From positions 1 through 27,377 of the forward strand of contig CAXKVV010001046.1 of NCBI GenBank assembly GCA_964058805.1: DNA of 27,377 nt, in the 5' to 3' direction. Positions 11,701-20,639 of the stretch are shown here, one piece after another (the first letter of the stretch is position 1; each line of letters starts with the position of its first letter). Made by a program: the position numbers and the translations under genes. The notes under the pieces were generated by a model that was not told the DNA's origin, ran no database searches, and was given only the letters and a program-made list of their open reading frames with translations. This DNA comes from Schoenoplectus triqueter (lineage: Eukaryota; Streptophyta; Magnoliopsida; Poales; Cyperaceae).

Positions 11701-12961
11701 ATATATCGTCTAAAATCAGATATACTTTTTTAACATATGCCAACAGCTATAAGAAGTACAATAGCAATTACAATACTCTTTGATTTTATCTCTTTTCTTT
11801 TGTTTATTGTCCTTGCCTCAGGTACTTGGTTGTACATTTGATAACATATTGTGTGCACATGTGTGTTTGCTTTTTTCTGTTATGGATTTATAAGCAGTCA
11901 AGTAGTGAATTGTACACCACTACTGAGTATTGTCTTTGTGATTATTCTTAACATTTTGTACCATAACTAGAAAAAAAGTTGATTTATCCAGAGTATAGTT
12001 AAATTTGCATGTGTTTTCTTATTGATTTATTTGTTTGTTATTTAATTCTGTGCTTCTTGTATGCATTTTAGGCAAAGTGGAACAATGGTCTGTTAGAGAT
12101 GTTCAGAAATGAGTTTATCGGGACAGCACCATATGTAACATGCACACCTTCTCTCTGCCACTACAAGCTGGGACCAACTGACCAGTTCTTGGTTCTCTCT
12201 TCTGATGGTCTTTACCAGTACTTAAGCAATGAAGAAGTCATTTGGCATGTAGAGAATTTCATGCAGAGATTCCCTGACGGTGATCCTGCTCAAAGCCTCC
12301 TAGAGGAGCTTCTTTTTCGTGCTGCTAAGAAAGCTGGTAAGAACTAAATTTTAGTACCTTTGTTAGAATTATTATATTTAACTATGCAAAATCTGAAAGT
12401 GCCTCCTGTAAGCTACAACTGGAATTGTACCTTGGATGCCCACAAATTGGGTAAAACTACTGTTGTATCTGTGAATAGTTTTATCTCTATGGACTGGAAG
12501 ATATTCTTTTTCCCAAGCACCAGTGAGCAACCCTTGTGGCCTTGTTTATTTTCTTTAATTTGTGGAGATTAGTTTACTTAAATTTCATTGAACTAGACTT
12601 TCTGGCTAAATCAATTAATTACTACACAGGAAGTTGAGTTGAGATTTAAATCTATAGTTGAATACATGGGGGACCTTAATTTGAGTATAATTGCTGCACA
12701 CTTGTCTTAGTTGATGCAGTGGTTTGCATTAAAGCCTTAATTGCAGTTTTTGGTGATTGCTTGATCTTCATGGACTTCTGTTATTCTAAATTAGTTATTA
12801 GCCTCCTGTTAATGGAAAACAAAATTTGTATTGTAGGAATGGATTTCTATGAATTATTGGATATACCTCAGGGAGACCGTAGAAAATACCATGATGATGT
12901 CACTGTCATAGTTATCTCTCTTGAAGGGAGAATTTGGAAATCTTCAGGGAGGTACTTGTAA
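8734..12961 (+). CDS. PP2C-type Ser/Thr phosphatase, POLTERGEIST-like group, 594 aa, 5 exons
   Basis: Metal-dependent protein phosphatase of the plant PP2C group that includes POL/PLL proteins. Exons are 8734-9611, 10861-11263, 11504-11617, 12072-12336 and 12837-12961. All junctions are GT-AG and the phases join to an unbroken 595-codon frame. The N-terminus [11 protein letters not shown] fits an N-myristoylation site (G2, S6) with a possible palmitoyl Cys11, as known for POL/PLL1 at the plasma membrane. A linker with the group's repeated PLDRG/GPIERG/SGPLD motif follows at about residues 100-130. Catalytic motifs in order: [63 protein letters not shown] and [13 protein letters not shown], all with metal-binding acidic residues intact. 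The start is the first ATG and gives the acylation signal. Known members act in CLAVATA stem-cell signalling, leaf development and receptor-kinase dampening. Which paralog this is (PLL or PP2C40-like) cannot be settled. It looks intact and functional. Confidence 0.93.
9612..10860 (+). other. PP2C intron 1 (1.25 kb), no other gene inside
   Basis: Bounded by GTATGG at the exon 1 end and TTGCATTTCAG before exon 2. Splicing joins AAATAAG to GTGCAGG, giving SKIRCRRK across the junction. The intron is AT-rich with several short chance frames, none with coding character, and no transposon ends were recognised in it. Confidence 0.85.
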
Positions 12962-13114
12962 TATTGGATAATGCATCTTGCTTGAAGGGAGAATTTGGAG
13001 ATCTTCAGACTGAGTAACAAGCAGAAAGCAGTATTTGCTCATGCAATGGATTTTGAAGGATTAAAGAAGATGATGCTAAGGTGCAGAACATAGAATTTTA
13101 GCAGAAAGACCGAG

Positions 13115-13120
13115 AATAAA
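13115..13120 (+). terminator. Candidate polyadenylation signal AATAAA for the PP2C gene
   Basis: An exact AATAAA lies about 155 nt after the PP2C stop codon, a usual distance for a plant 3'UTR. Plant signals are loose, so cleavage could also occur nearby. Confidence 0.45.
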
Positions 13121-13200
13121 GCAAGGATACTGGGTACATGGAGATCAATATCAATCTGATAAAGGAAAAGGAGAATATCAGATATGCAAATGTATGTCGC

Positions 13201-13218
13201 GGGGGGGGGGGGGGGGGG
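13201..13218. repeat. Homopolymer of 18 G
   Basis: Eighteen consecutive G (C on the minus strand) about 240 nt after the PP2C stop codon, just past the candidate polyadenylation signal. Such a run is rare in AT-rich plant DNA and its true length is easily misread by sequencing. It could form a G-quadruplex on the plus strand. Confidence 0.95.
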
Positions 13219-13795
13219 TGTAAAACTCCTAGGTTCATTTGTTTTTTACCAGTTTTGTAAATTTTGGGCAATGAGCCAATTTTTTTTATTTCCACCTTTA
13301 TTTTTAAATTTTTTGCAAAACCTGAAAGCTCTTTAGAATGACTAAGTTTGTTTCATTTTTTGGGGCTTAAAACGAGTATAGAAAGAACTTTCGGCAAGAA
13401 ACTAAAAGCTTATATTACATCATGAATGTCTATGGATGGATCAGTATGTGTTACTTCTTTTTATTATCATTTTATAAAAACAGAGCTCCTATAGATTCTG
13501 ATATATATTATTTTTCATGTAATTTCTCGAGATTGAATCTGCGTCGTTTCACTCATTTCACAGAGAGACTGGCTTTCGTCAGTATATATTACTCCAAGCA
13601 GTTGGGCATTACGGTATTGTCGTTTTGATGGAAATGCAGACAGATCGAATCCTACAAATTTTGCCTGTCTTGGCCCATTTTTACATAGAAATGACAGCCT
13701 AAAATAGAAATAGAACCGGGCTGTCTTGGTTTCTCAGGGCCTCAGCAGACCACTTTGTAATGTACAGATATGCAGATTGCCGAAGGACAATTGTG

Positions 13796-14338
13796 TAGGG
13801 CTGCAAGAAATATTCGAAGTTCGTAGTTCGTTCGTGTTTGATTCGAAAAAAATTCGAAAAAAGTTCGTTCGATTCTAGTTCGAAATTAATTTCAAATCAA
13901 ACTGATTCGATTCGAAATTATATCGAATCAAACTCAAACCATGGTGAGTTCGTTCGAAATGTGTTCGCGAACTATTTTTGTTTGAATTTGTATTAATTAT
14001 TTGATTGTTTGAGACTTTGAGTAGTATGAATTTATATAAAATTTATTAATTTTTGTTGAATGAACTTTTAGTTTTGTATGAATTTATATTAAATTGACAT
14101 TTTTTGTATTTGATTCTGTTATTTTGATATGAATTGTGAAATTTGTTCACCTAATAATTCTATTTCAAACTATTTACGAATCAAATCAAACAGTTTGAAT
14201 ATTTAACGAATCAAATTTCAAACAATGGTTTGAGTTTGAAACTGCCTATCTATTTCAAATAAAACTAGTTCGAAATAGATTTCAAATCAAACTCAAACAC
14301 AAGTCAGTTCGTTCGTGTTCGATTCGTTTGCAGCCCTA
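13796..14338. mobile_element. hAT-type MITE, 543 bp, 8-bp TSD CAATTGTG
   Basis: The ends TAGGGCTGCAA and TTTGCAGCCCTA are inverted copies, and the direct repeat CAATTGTG flanks the element exactly (13788-13795 and 14339-14346). A TAGGG-type terminus plus an 8-bp duplication identifies the hAT superfamily. The interior is made of degenerate TTCGAA, GTTCGTTCG and CAAATCAAAC words in both orientations, so the whole element can fold. There is no coding capacity. Confidence 0.92.
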
Positions 14339-14361
14339 CAATTGTGTGATGCTTAATCTTT

Positions 14362-14816
14362 CACAAATTTTACAATTTATTAATTAGTTAAATCGTTTCA
14401 TTAAAAATGATAACGAATTTTTTTAATTTTAATACTAAAAATGGCAGTGCGCCACTATCATTGGAGACAAAAAAATGCGCTACTCCCAGTGACTTTCCAT
14501 GAGTGCGCCACTATGACTGACGCATTTAGGGACCCAGCGACGTCTTTTTTTTTACGCTTTGCAATATAAATTGTGAAGAACTAAAAAAATCTTCATTTTT
14601 GCGGTTATTATAGTAGCCAGTGCGAGTGCGCCATTACCACTGGCGCATATGATATTTTTTTTTTTGCAAATTAAAAAAAGAAGACGTCACTAGGAGTGGT
14701 GCGTTTTTTGGCGTCACTCGCAGTGACGTACTGCCATTTTTAGTATTACAATTTTAATTTTTTCATTATTATTTTTAATGAAATAATTAACTAATTATTA
14801 GATTATAAAATTTATG
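14362..14816. mobile_element. MULE-type MITE, 455 bp, 9-bp TSD TTAATCTTT
   Basis: Arms of about 87 bp (14362-14448 and 14729-14816) are inverted copies, beginning CACAAATTTTAC at the left and CATAAATTTTAT at the right, and ending at TACTAAAAATGGCAGT. The exact 9-bp direct repeat TTAATCTTT flanks it (14353-14361 and 14817-14825), the duplication size of Mutator-like elements. The core between the arms carries imperfect palindromes of the type GCGCCACT/AGTGGCGC, also found at the ends of the MULE at 18982-23557. There is no coding capacity. Confidence 0.9.
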
Positions 14817-14825
14817 TTAATCTTT

Positions 14826-15304
14826 CTATTATAGTAAACATACCAGAGCCAGCTACGACGTGTTGGGAAACTGTAAAACTGAGATGTGTTTAGAGGCTGT
14901 CAATATGTCATAATAACCAATAAAAGATGATTAACCCACAAAATTAAAATGACAAGTAATAAAATGAGAGTTGAGAGGTGCCACAATTACTTTTATGCTA
15001 GTTTAAAGGGCTGTGCTAACTGTACCTTACAAAAATCTTTCAAAAAAAATCTCGCACCTTCTTATCAGCTGTATAAACATTTATACAGATATATGAACAC
15101 ATGTTAAAGACGGTATAAACACCTTTTGTTATAAAAATGAACATCAGGAGCCGACAAAAATTCATTCTTGAAGATGATCACCCATGGACGGAAAACCACA
15201 TTTCACCCAAATAACTAATTAGAAATGTGTTCTAATTAATCAACAATCCTTTTTAATTAATCACATATTAAATTAATTACTGTGCTAAATTAATCACGTT
15301 TAGA
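14826..15304. other. Intergenic DNA, no gene seen
   Basis: No coding frame, RNA gene or transposon ends recognised. The stretch lies between the MULE MITE and the degenerate minisatellite. Confidence 0.6.
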
Positions 15305-15770
15305 AAGCCTTCAGAGCACCATCAGCTGGGTGTTCAGAAAGACATAAGCGAGGCATTTAGAGAACATTCAAGGTACCTTCAAGAGTTTAGATCAACTTCA
15401 AGAGGTTTGAAACACTTTCTGTAGGGTGTCCAGAGCACCTTCTGCAGGTTGTCTAGAGCATATTCTACGGGGTGTTCAGATTGTCTTTCAGAGCACCTTC
15501 TATAGAGTATCCAAAGAACCTTCTGCAATATGTTCAGAGCGCTTTCACAGAATGTCCAGAGAACTTTCTAGAGGGCCTTTTAGACCACCTTCAAGACGTT
15601 GTTCATAGCACATTCTACATGATGTACAAAGCAACTTCTTCAGAGCATTTAGAACACCTTCAAGAGGGTCAGAACAACTTCTAAAAGGTGTTCAGAGCAC
15701 CTTCAAGAGATTGTTCATCATCTTCTACAAGGTGTTCAGATCAAATTCTACAGGGTGCTCAAAGTGCTAT
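15305..15770. repeat. Degenerate minisatellite, unit about 25-27 bp
   Basis: About 17-18 diverged copies of a unit close to GTGTTCAGAGCACCTTCTAC followed by a short AGG-type spacer. Copies such as TTCAGAGCACCTTCTATAG, TCCAGAGCACCTTCTGCAGG and GTTCAGAGCACCTTCAAGAG recur in phase. The array is GC-richer than its surroundings. Open frames within it (for example 15426-15608) follow from the repeat and are not called genes. Confidence 0.8.
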
Positions 15771-16133
15771 GAACACAGCGAGATAACCAGCTGCTCGAAC
15801 ACTGTGAGTGAAAGAGCTCTCTCTGAATCTTAAATTTATTTTGATTGGATTACAAGTCATTTGATTTTGAATTAGGTTGATTTCAAATAAGATCGAGTTA
15901 ATTTCTTTTCTTAAAAAATGAGCTTGATTAGATTCAAATCTGAATAAATCAGACGAATTTCTCGTATCAATCACCTCTATTATATCAGCTTTTGAGGAGT
16001 TTTCGTACATGATCATAAATGAAAACATACCTGACTGTTGAGGGTGTCTCACTTAACTAACGAAATAAATGTCATTCAATAATTAGTTTGATCCTTTTAT
16101 AAGACTAATTATTATACTTTTTTGATACAAGTG
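15771..16133. other. Intergenic DNA, no gene seen
   Basis: A 97-codon minus-strand frame at 15759-16052 has no recognisable domain and overlaps the minisatellite edge. I treat it as chance. No other feature was found. Confidence 0.55.
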
Positions 16134-16142
16134 TTTATTTTA

Positions 16143-16326
16143 GGAGGTGGGGAGGTTCAAAGCACTTTGAACCATTAATTTTGTATTGAGATTCGTAATA
16201 ATTATTGAAAGTACGAATTTTGAACTTAAATTTTATTAAAAGTACGAATCTCGATGCAAAATCAACAGTTCTATAAGGCTTTGAACTAATTTTTTTGGTT
16301 CAAAGTGTTTTGAACCCCCCACACTC
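16143..16326. mobile_element. MULE-type MITE A, 184 bp, 9-bp TSD TTTATTTTA
   Basis: The left end GGTGGGGAGGTTCAAAGC pairs with the right end, whose complement reads TGTGGGGGGTTCAAAAC. The inner arms (GGTTCAAAGCACTTTGAACC, itself nearly palindromic, and GAGATTCGTA) also match inverted. The direct repeat TTTATTTTA flanks it at 16134-16142 and 16327-16335. Small size, no coding capacity and the 9-bp duplication indicate a Mutator-like MITE. Its right duplication overlaps the left duplication of the next element. Confidence 0.85.
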
Positions 16327-16336
16327 TTTATTTTAT

Positions 16337-16701
16337 GGATGAGGATTGGTTGACAATGGTTATTTTGATAATTTTAAAAATGAGTTTCTTAATAAATACA
16401 AAAAAAATTAAACATGAAAAAAAATTATAGATATATTTTTTATCTATAGATTGATGGTCATTCAAATTTTATGTCATTTTATTATCATTTGAAAGTCTAT
16501 CAAATACCGTTAAATTAGAATCGTTATAATTGTATGATAATTTAATAATGTTTGATAGACTATCAAACGATAATAAAATTATATAAAATTTATATGACCA
16601 TCAATTTATAAGTAGAATAACACATTTATATTTTTTTTCTATTTATTAAAACGTTCATCATTAAATTTATCAAGATAACTCATTCTCAATCGATACTCAA
16701 C
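16337..16701. mobile_element. MULE-type MITE B, 365 bp, 9-bp TSD TTATTTTAT
   Basis: The arms are long diverged inverted copies of well over 100 bp: from GGATGAGGATTGG at the left and GTTGAGTATCGATTG (complement) at the right, through TTAATAAATA and ATTGATGGTCAT, to GTCTATCAAA near the centre. The exact direct repeat TTATTTTAT flanks it (16328-16336 and 16702-16710). There is no coding capacity. Its core shares words such as GTCTATCAAA and CGTTAAATTAGAATC with the element at 18561-18910, so the two belong to one family. Confidence 0.85.
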
Positions 16702-16710
16702 TTATTTTAT

Positions 16711-17329
16711 ATGCGTCACAACACAAGCATCCAACAAACAAATAATTAATAAATGAGGAAATCTTTAATTCCCCCATACCTTATCCCCTGGACGCGTCCC
16801 GACTAAGTCACAACTATCACATCTCAAATAACTTTCCATTTTTCAATGATTTAATGCGGTTGTAAATTTCGAACGTCATCCTCAAGTCGGATCATGCCAG
16901 TCTTCTCAGAGTTGCAATCGGTCTTTCCTTCTCCAGTCGCAATCTTTACTTTCCTTCTTTGACCGCAATCACTTTTTTTTTTCTGTTAATAGATCTAATC
17001 GGGTCGGGACGGGTCATCATTATTTTATTATTTTTTACTTGACCTTAATCCGATCTGATTACATTCGGATAATTTTTTTAACCCACACCCGACCCGATCC
17101 ATGTAAAATAATTAAATATTTTTATATTATTTTAAATAATTAAATATTAATTAATTTGTAATTAATTTTAATTAGTATATAATTAATATATATTTAAGAT
17201 TTAATTGGTACTAAATCATAAAATTATTTAGAAACATAATTAATCGGATTGGATCGACTTCGGATCAATAATTGTCACCCCTAGCATAATCATTCCTTCT
17301 TTCTTGTGCCGCAATTGCACATTTTTATG
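16711..17329. other. Intergenic DNA with possible degraded hAT end
   Basis: No gene was found. The words CGGGTCGGGACGGGTC (about 16999-17014), ACCCGACCCGATCC (about 17088-17101) and the complement of TAGGGGTGACAATTATTGAT (ending about 17283) resemble the ends of plant hAT elements with TAGGGGTG termini. No matching left terminus or 8-bp duplication was found, so no element is called. Confidence 0.35.
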
Positions 17330-18060
17330 CTCATTAATGAAAAATATAAACACATAACAAAGATAAATGAACACCTTGTTCGAAAATATAAACACCTAAT
17401 TTTAAAATGTAGAAATGATAAAAAATTGGATAACTTATGCTCTCATTTTTACACAAAAAAATATACAAATGAAATGAATATAAACACTTGAATTTTTGAC
17501 CTTTAAGAATCTTGAAATAATATGTAAACACTTAAAATTAAAATATAAACACCTGAAATTGAAATATAAATACTTAAATTTTTAACTTTAAGAATCTTGA
17601 AATAAGATATAAATACTTAAAATTAAAATATAAATATCTGACTTTGAAATGTAAACACCTACTTCTGAAATATAAATGTTTGATTTTTTTTAGTTTTTAA
17701 GAACTATGAAATAAGGCATATATAAATATACTTGAAATTAAAATATAACACTGTAGTTGAAATATAAGAGCATCTACATTCCATTGTTAAATCTCATTTG
17801 ATAATTGTCATTTGAATTTCAGGGATGTAGATACTAGACAAAATTAGATAATTGTCTAAATTTGACAAGCCACGTCAATGAAGAAGTAAAAAAATTAATT
17901 ACGAAAGTGTCATTTTGACAATTTCGTTCTATTTAGGGATGTCAGTTTTAAAATAAATTGTCAATTGATGATATAACATAAAAATTTAATTTTGATAGTC
18001 AACACCAATGCAGATGTTCTAAGTATCTTATTTTGAAATATAAAACTCTGAAACAAATTA
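17330..18060. repeat. Diverged short repeat array around AAATATAAACACCT
   Basis: Many loose copies of AAATATAAACACCT(G)AAATTG, with variants such as AAATATAAATACTTAAAAT, follow one another from about 17340 to 17760 and resume at about 18034 beyond an inserted MITE. Spacing is irregular, about 17-40 bp. Overlapping frames on both strands are low-complexity products of the repeat and are not genes. Confidence 0.6.
17768..18019. mobile_element. Tourist-like MITE, 252 bp, TAA target duplication
   Basis: The left end GAGCATCTACATTCCA pairs with the right end, whose complement is GAACATCTGCATTGGT. TAA lies directly outside both ends (17765-17767 and 18020-18022), the TWA target of PIF/Harbinger-type MITEs. 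Inner arms also match (TTTAAAATAAATTGTCAATTG opposite TGTCAAATTTAGACAATTAT-like words). It splits the surrounding diverged repeat. A 3-bp duplication is weak by itself, but the end sequence is typical. Confidence 0.7.
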
Positions 18061-18551
18061 AATGCCTTAAATAGCAATGATATTTGAACATGCAGTCTTC
18101 GGTGAACTTTTTTCACTTGGCTTGACGTTTTGATTTTCTTTGGAGAGAGCGGAGAGCATTGGTTATGCAGTCCACGAACCACATTTTCATTTATGTTGAA
18201 GTGAGAACCGATGTTTTGTCATAAATACTAAAAACAGTTAGGGGATGAACTCTGAGGGACTATTAGCATCACCCTTAATAAATTAGATGGAGGACAATCG
18301 GTCCAGATTGAAGCAACAAGAAAACTCAAGATGGACACCGACTTTCCATTTTTGTCATTTCCGGAAATGACACATGGGAAATACGGAATTGTAATTATTA
18401 CTATAAACAGGGAGCCGAAGTCCGGGATGAATTCCGAAGATGAAAGCGTAGGTACTAAAATATTTTCTCTAGTTTAAATATTGCACTTTTTTAAATTTAG
18501 ATACATAATTTCAAATAACTTATATAAATTAATATCCATAGCAGGTAGCCA
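18061..18551. other. Intergenic DNA, no gene seen
   Basis: A 73-codon minus-strand frame at 17961-18182 overlaps the Tourist-like MITE and has no domain. Nothing else is supported. Confidence 0.55.
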
Positions 18552-18560
18552 GGTATAAGG

Positions 18561-18910
18561 AGATGGTTCTACTAATCTATCAAAACAAATATAAAAAAAT
18601 TTTAAAAATAGAAAAAATATAGATATATTCTTTTACTTGTAAATTGATAGTCTATAAAATTTTATAAAATTTAATTAATATTTAATATTCTATTAAAAAT
18701 TATCAAATTTAATGGTTTTTCACTAATGTTTGTAATGATTCTAAATTAACGGGTTTTGATGGATTATCAAACGTTGATGAAATTACGTAAAATTTGACAG
18801 ACTATTAATTTATAAGTAAAAAAATATCCATAAGTTTTTTAATTTTTTTATATTTTTTAAATAAAATAATAAAACCTTTTATTCTCCAAAATAATATTAA
18901 ATTTTGATCC
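18561..18910. mobile_element. MULE-type MITE C, 350 bp, 9-bp TSD GGTATAAGG
   Basis: The exact 9-bp, non-AT-only repeat GGTATAAGG flanks the element (18552-18560 and 18911-18919). The arms match inverted through AAATATAAAAAAATT, TATAGATAT/TATGGATAT, TTTTACTTGTAAATTGATAG and AATTTTA words. The extreme ends (AGATGGTTC and the complement of GGATCAAAA) match only loosely, so the TIR tips have decayed. It shares family features with MITE B. There is no coding capacity. It lies 53 bp from the target duplication of the large MULE. Confidence 0.75.
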
Positions 18911-18981
18911 GGTATAAGGCATAATCAACCCATTTACCTCATTGCCTGTCGATTGGAAGAAGGTACATATTACGAAATCTC

Positions 18982-19100
18982 CAGTTTTTATTATAAATAA
19001 TAATTATTAAATTAATATTATTAAATATAAGAGTGATAACGGTGAAAGTGCAAAAATACGAATCGTAACGCGCCACTGCCATTGGCGCGGGTGAAACGCG
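18982..19100 (+). repeat. Left TIR of the MULE
   Basis: Pairs with 23440-23557. The first 26 bases are identical between the ends; the next part diverges by small indels within an AT-rich run. AATAAGAGTGA-type words, AAAAATACGAA and ACGCGCCACTGCC then re-align. Confidence 0.9.
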
Positions 19101-19126
19101 CCACTGCCAGTGGCGCGTTTCACCCG
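19069..19126. repeat. Left subterminal palindrome pair
   Basis: Two palindromes with centres at about 19079 and 19107. The first (19069-19089) is CGCGCCACTG, one spacer base and CATTGGCGCG, with one mismatch. The second is a perfect 39-nt palindrome (19088-19126): a 19-nt arm from CGGGTGAAA to CCACTG, one central C at 19107, then the complementary arm. The pair lies directly before a TATATATT word (19126-19133), the likely core promoter of the plus-strand gene. Confidence 0.9.
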
Positions 19127-19356
19127 TATATATTGTACCGCGCAACACACCTGCGCGTTGTTGACAGGAGAGAGAAAGAGAGAAACGAAAAGAGAGAGGA
19201 AGAGAGAAAGAGAGGAAGAGAGAGGAAGAGAGAGGAAGAGAGGAAGAGAGAGGAAGAGAGAGGAAGAGAGAAAGAGAGGAAGAGAGAGGAAGAGAGAGGA
19301 AGAGAACCGGAGGAAAAAAACGCACGCTAGCATTTCTGTGGATTTTGCAATTAAAG
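19126..19356 (+). promoter_or_regulatory. Inferred core promoter and 5'UTR exon of the PMD-like gene
   Basis: A TATATATT word at 19126-19133 is followed by a purine-rich leader. The leader ends in ATTAAAG followed by GTAATTTT at 19357, a good splice donor. An acceptor TTTTTTACTAG (ending 20636) lies three bases before the ATG at 20640. This implies a non-coding first exon and a 1,280-bp leader intron. It is inferred from motif positions only. Confidence 0.45.
19167..19306 (+). repeat. GA-rich low-complexity tract (GAGAGGAA type)
   Basis: About 140 bases almost wholly A and G, mostly GAGAGAGGAA and AAAGAGA units, ending near AACCGG. It lies in the inferred leader exon of the PMD-like gene. 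Long open frames on both strands here (Arg/Glu-rich on plus, Ser/Leu/Phe-rich on minus) are artefacts of the repeat. (GA)n leaders often bind GAGA/BPC-type factors in plants, which is a possibility only. Confidence 0.9.
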
Positions 19357-19377
19357 GTAATTTTTTATAAATATTAT

Positions 19378-20535
19378 TTAATTGTGTAGATTATTTAAAA
19401 TTTAATTTAATTGTGTAGATTAATTGTAATTTAATTTAATTATGTAGATTAATTATAATTTAATTTAATTTAATTGTGTAGATTAATTATAATTTAATCT
19501 AATTATGTAGATTAATTATAATTTAAACGTGAAATTATGTAGATTAATTATAATTTAATTTAATTTAATTATGTAGATTAATTATAATTTAATTTAATTA
19601 TGTAGATTAATTATAATTTAATTTAATTGTGTAGATTAATTGTAATTTAATTTAATTGTGTAGATTAATTATAACTTAATTTAATTATGTAGATTAATTA
19701 TAATTTAATTTAATTATGTAGATTAATTATAATTTAATTTAATTTAATTGTGTAGATTAATTATAATTTAATTTAATTGTGTAGATTAATTATAATTTAA
19801 TTTAATTGTGTAGATTAATTATAACTTAATTTAATTATGTAGATTAATTATAATTTAATTTAATTTAATTGTGTAGATTAATTGTAATTTAATTTAATTA
19901 TGTAGATTAATTAGAATTTAATTTAATTATGTAGATTAATTATAATTTAATTTAATTATGTAGATTAATTGTAATTTAATTTAATTTTGTAGATTAATTA
20001 TAACTTAATTTAATTATGTAGATTAATTATAATTTAATTTAATTTAATTGTGTAGATTAATTATAATTTAATTTAATTGTGTAGATTAATTATAATTTAA
20101 TTTAATTGTGTAGATTAATTATAACTTAATTTAATTATGTAGATTAATTATAATTTAATTTAATTTAATTGTGTAGATTAATTATAATTTAATTTAATTG
20201 TGTAGATTAATTATAATTTAATTTAATTATGTAGATTAATTATAACTTAATTTAATTATGTAGATTAATTATAATTTAATTTAATTGTGTAGATTAATTG
20301 TAATTTAATTTAATTATGTAGATTAATTATAATTTAATTTAATTGTGTAGATTAATTATAATTTAATTTAATTGTGTAGATTAATTATAACTTAATTTAA
20401 TTATGTAGATTAATTATAATTTAATTTAATTGTGTAGATTAATTGTAATTTAAATTAATTATGTAGATTAATTAAAATTTAATTTAATTGTGTAGATTAA
20501 TTATAATTTAATTTAATTGTGTAGATTAATTGTAG
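19378..20535. repeat. Minisatellite, 27- and 32-bp units, about 40 copies
   Basis: Head-to-tail copies of TGTAGATTAATTATAATTTA plus TTTAAT, 27 bp long, with a common 32-bp variant that adds TTAAT. Point variants (GTGTAG/ATGTAG, TTGTAA/TTATAA, AACTTAA/AATTTAA) recur in the same order in blocks of several units, for example around 19640-19840, 20000-20140 and 20080-20200. This shows higher-order duplication of multi-unit segments. The array lies inside the MULE, within the inferred leader intron of the PMD-like gene. It has no protein-coding sense. Confidence 0.97.
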
Positions 20536-20639
20536 AATTTATTGTAGAATTTATTGTTTATTTAATTATATGATAGATAGATTAAAAATGAAGTACAATA
20601 ATTATAAATTAATTATGAAATGAATTTTTTTACTAGATA

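Noticed and set aside
16990..17284. hAT-like element with CGGGTCGGG words and a TAGGGGTGACAA-type right end
   Set aside because: No matching left terminus and no 8-bp target duplication could be found, so element borders are not supported.
18939..19370. Overlapping long frames on both strands giving Arg/Glu-rich and Ser/Leu/Phe-rich proteins
   Set aside because: They are produced by the GA-rich tract and the palindromes; composition is purely repetitive and several frames are open at once.
19378..20535. CRISPR-like appearance of regular repeats
   Set aside because: Units follow each other without unique spacers, in plant DNA with introns; this is a minisatellite.
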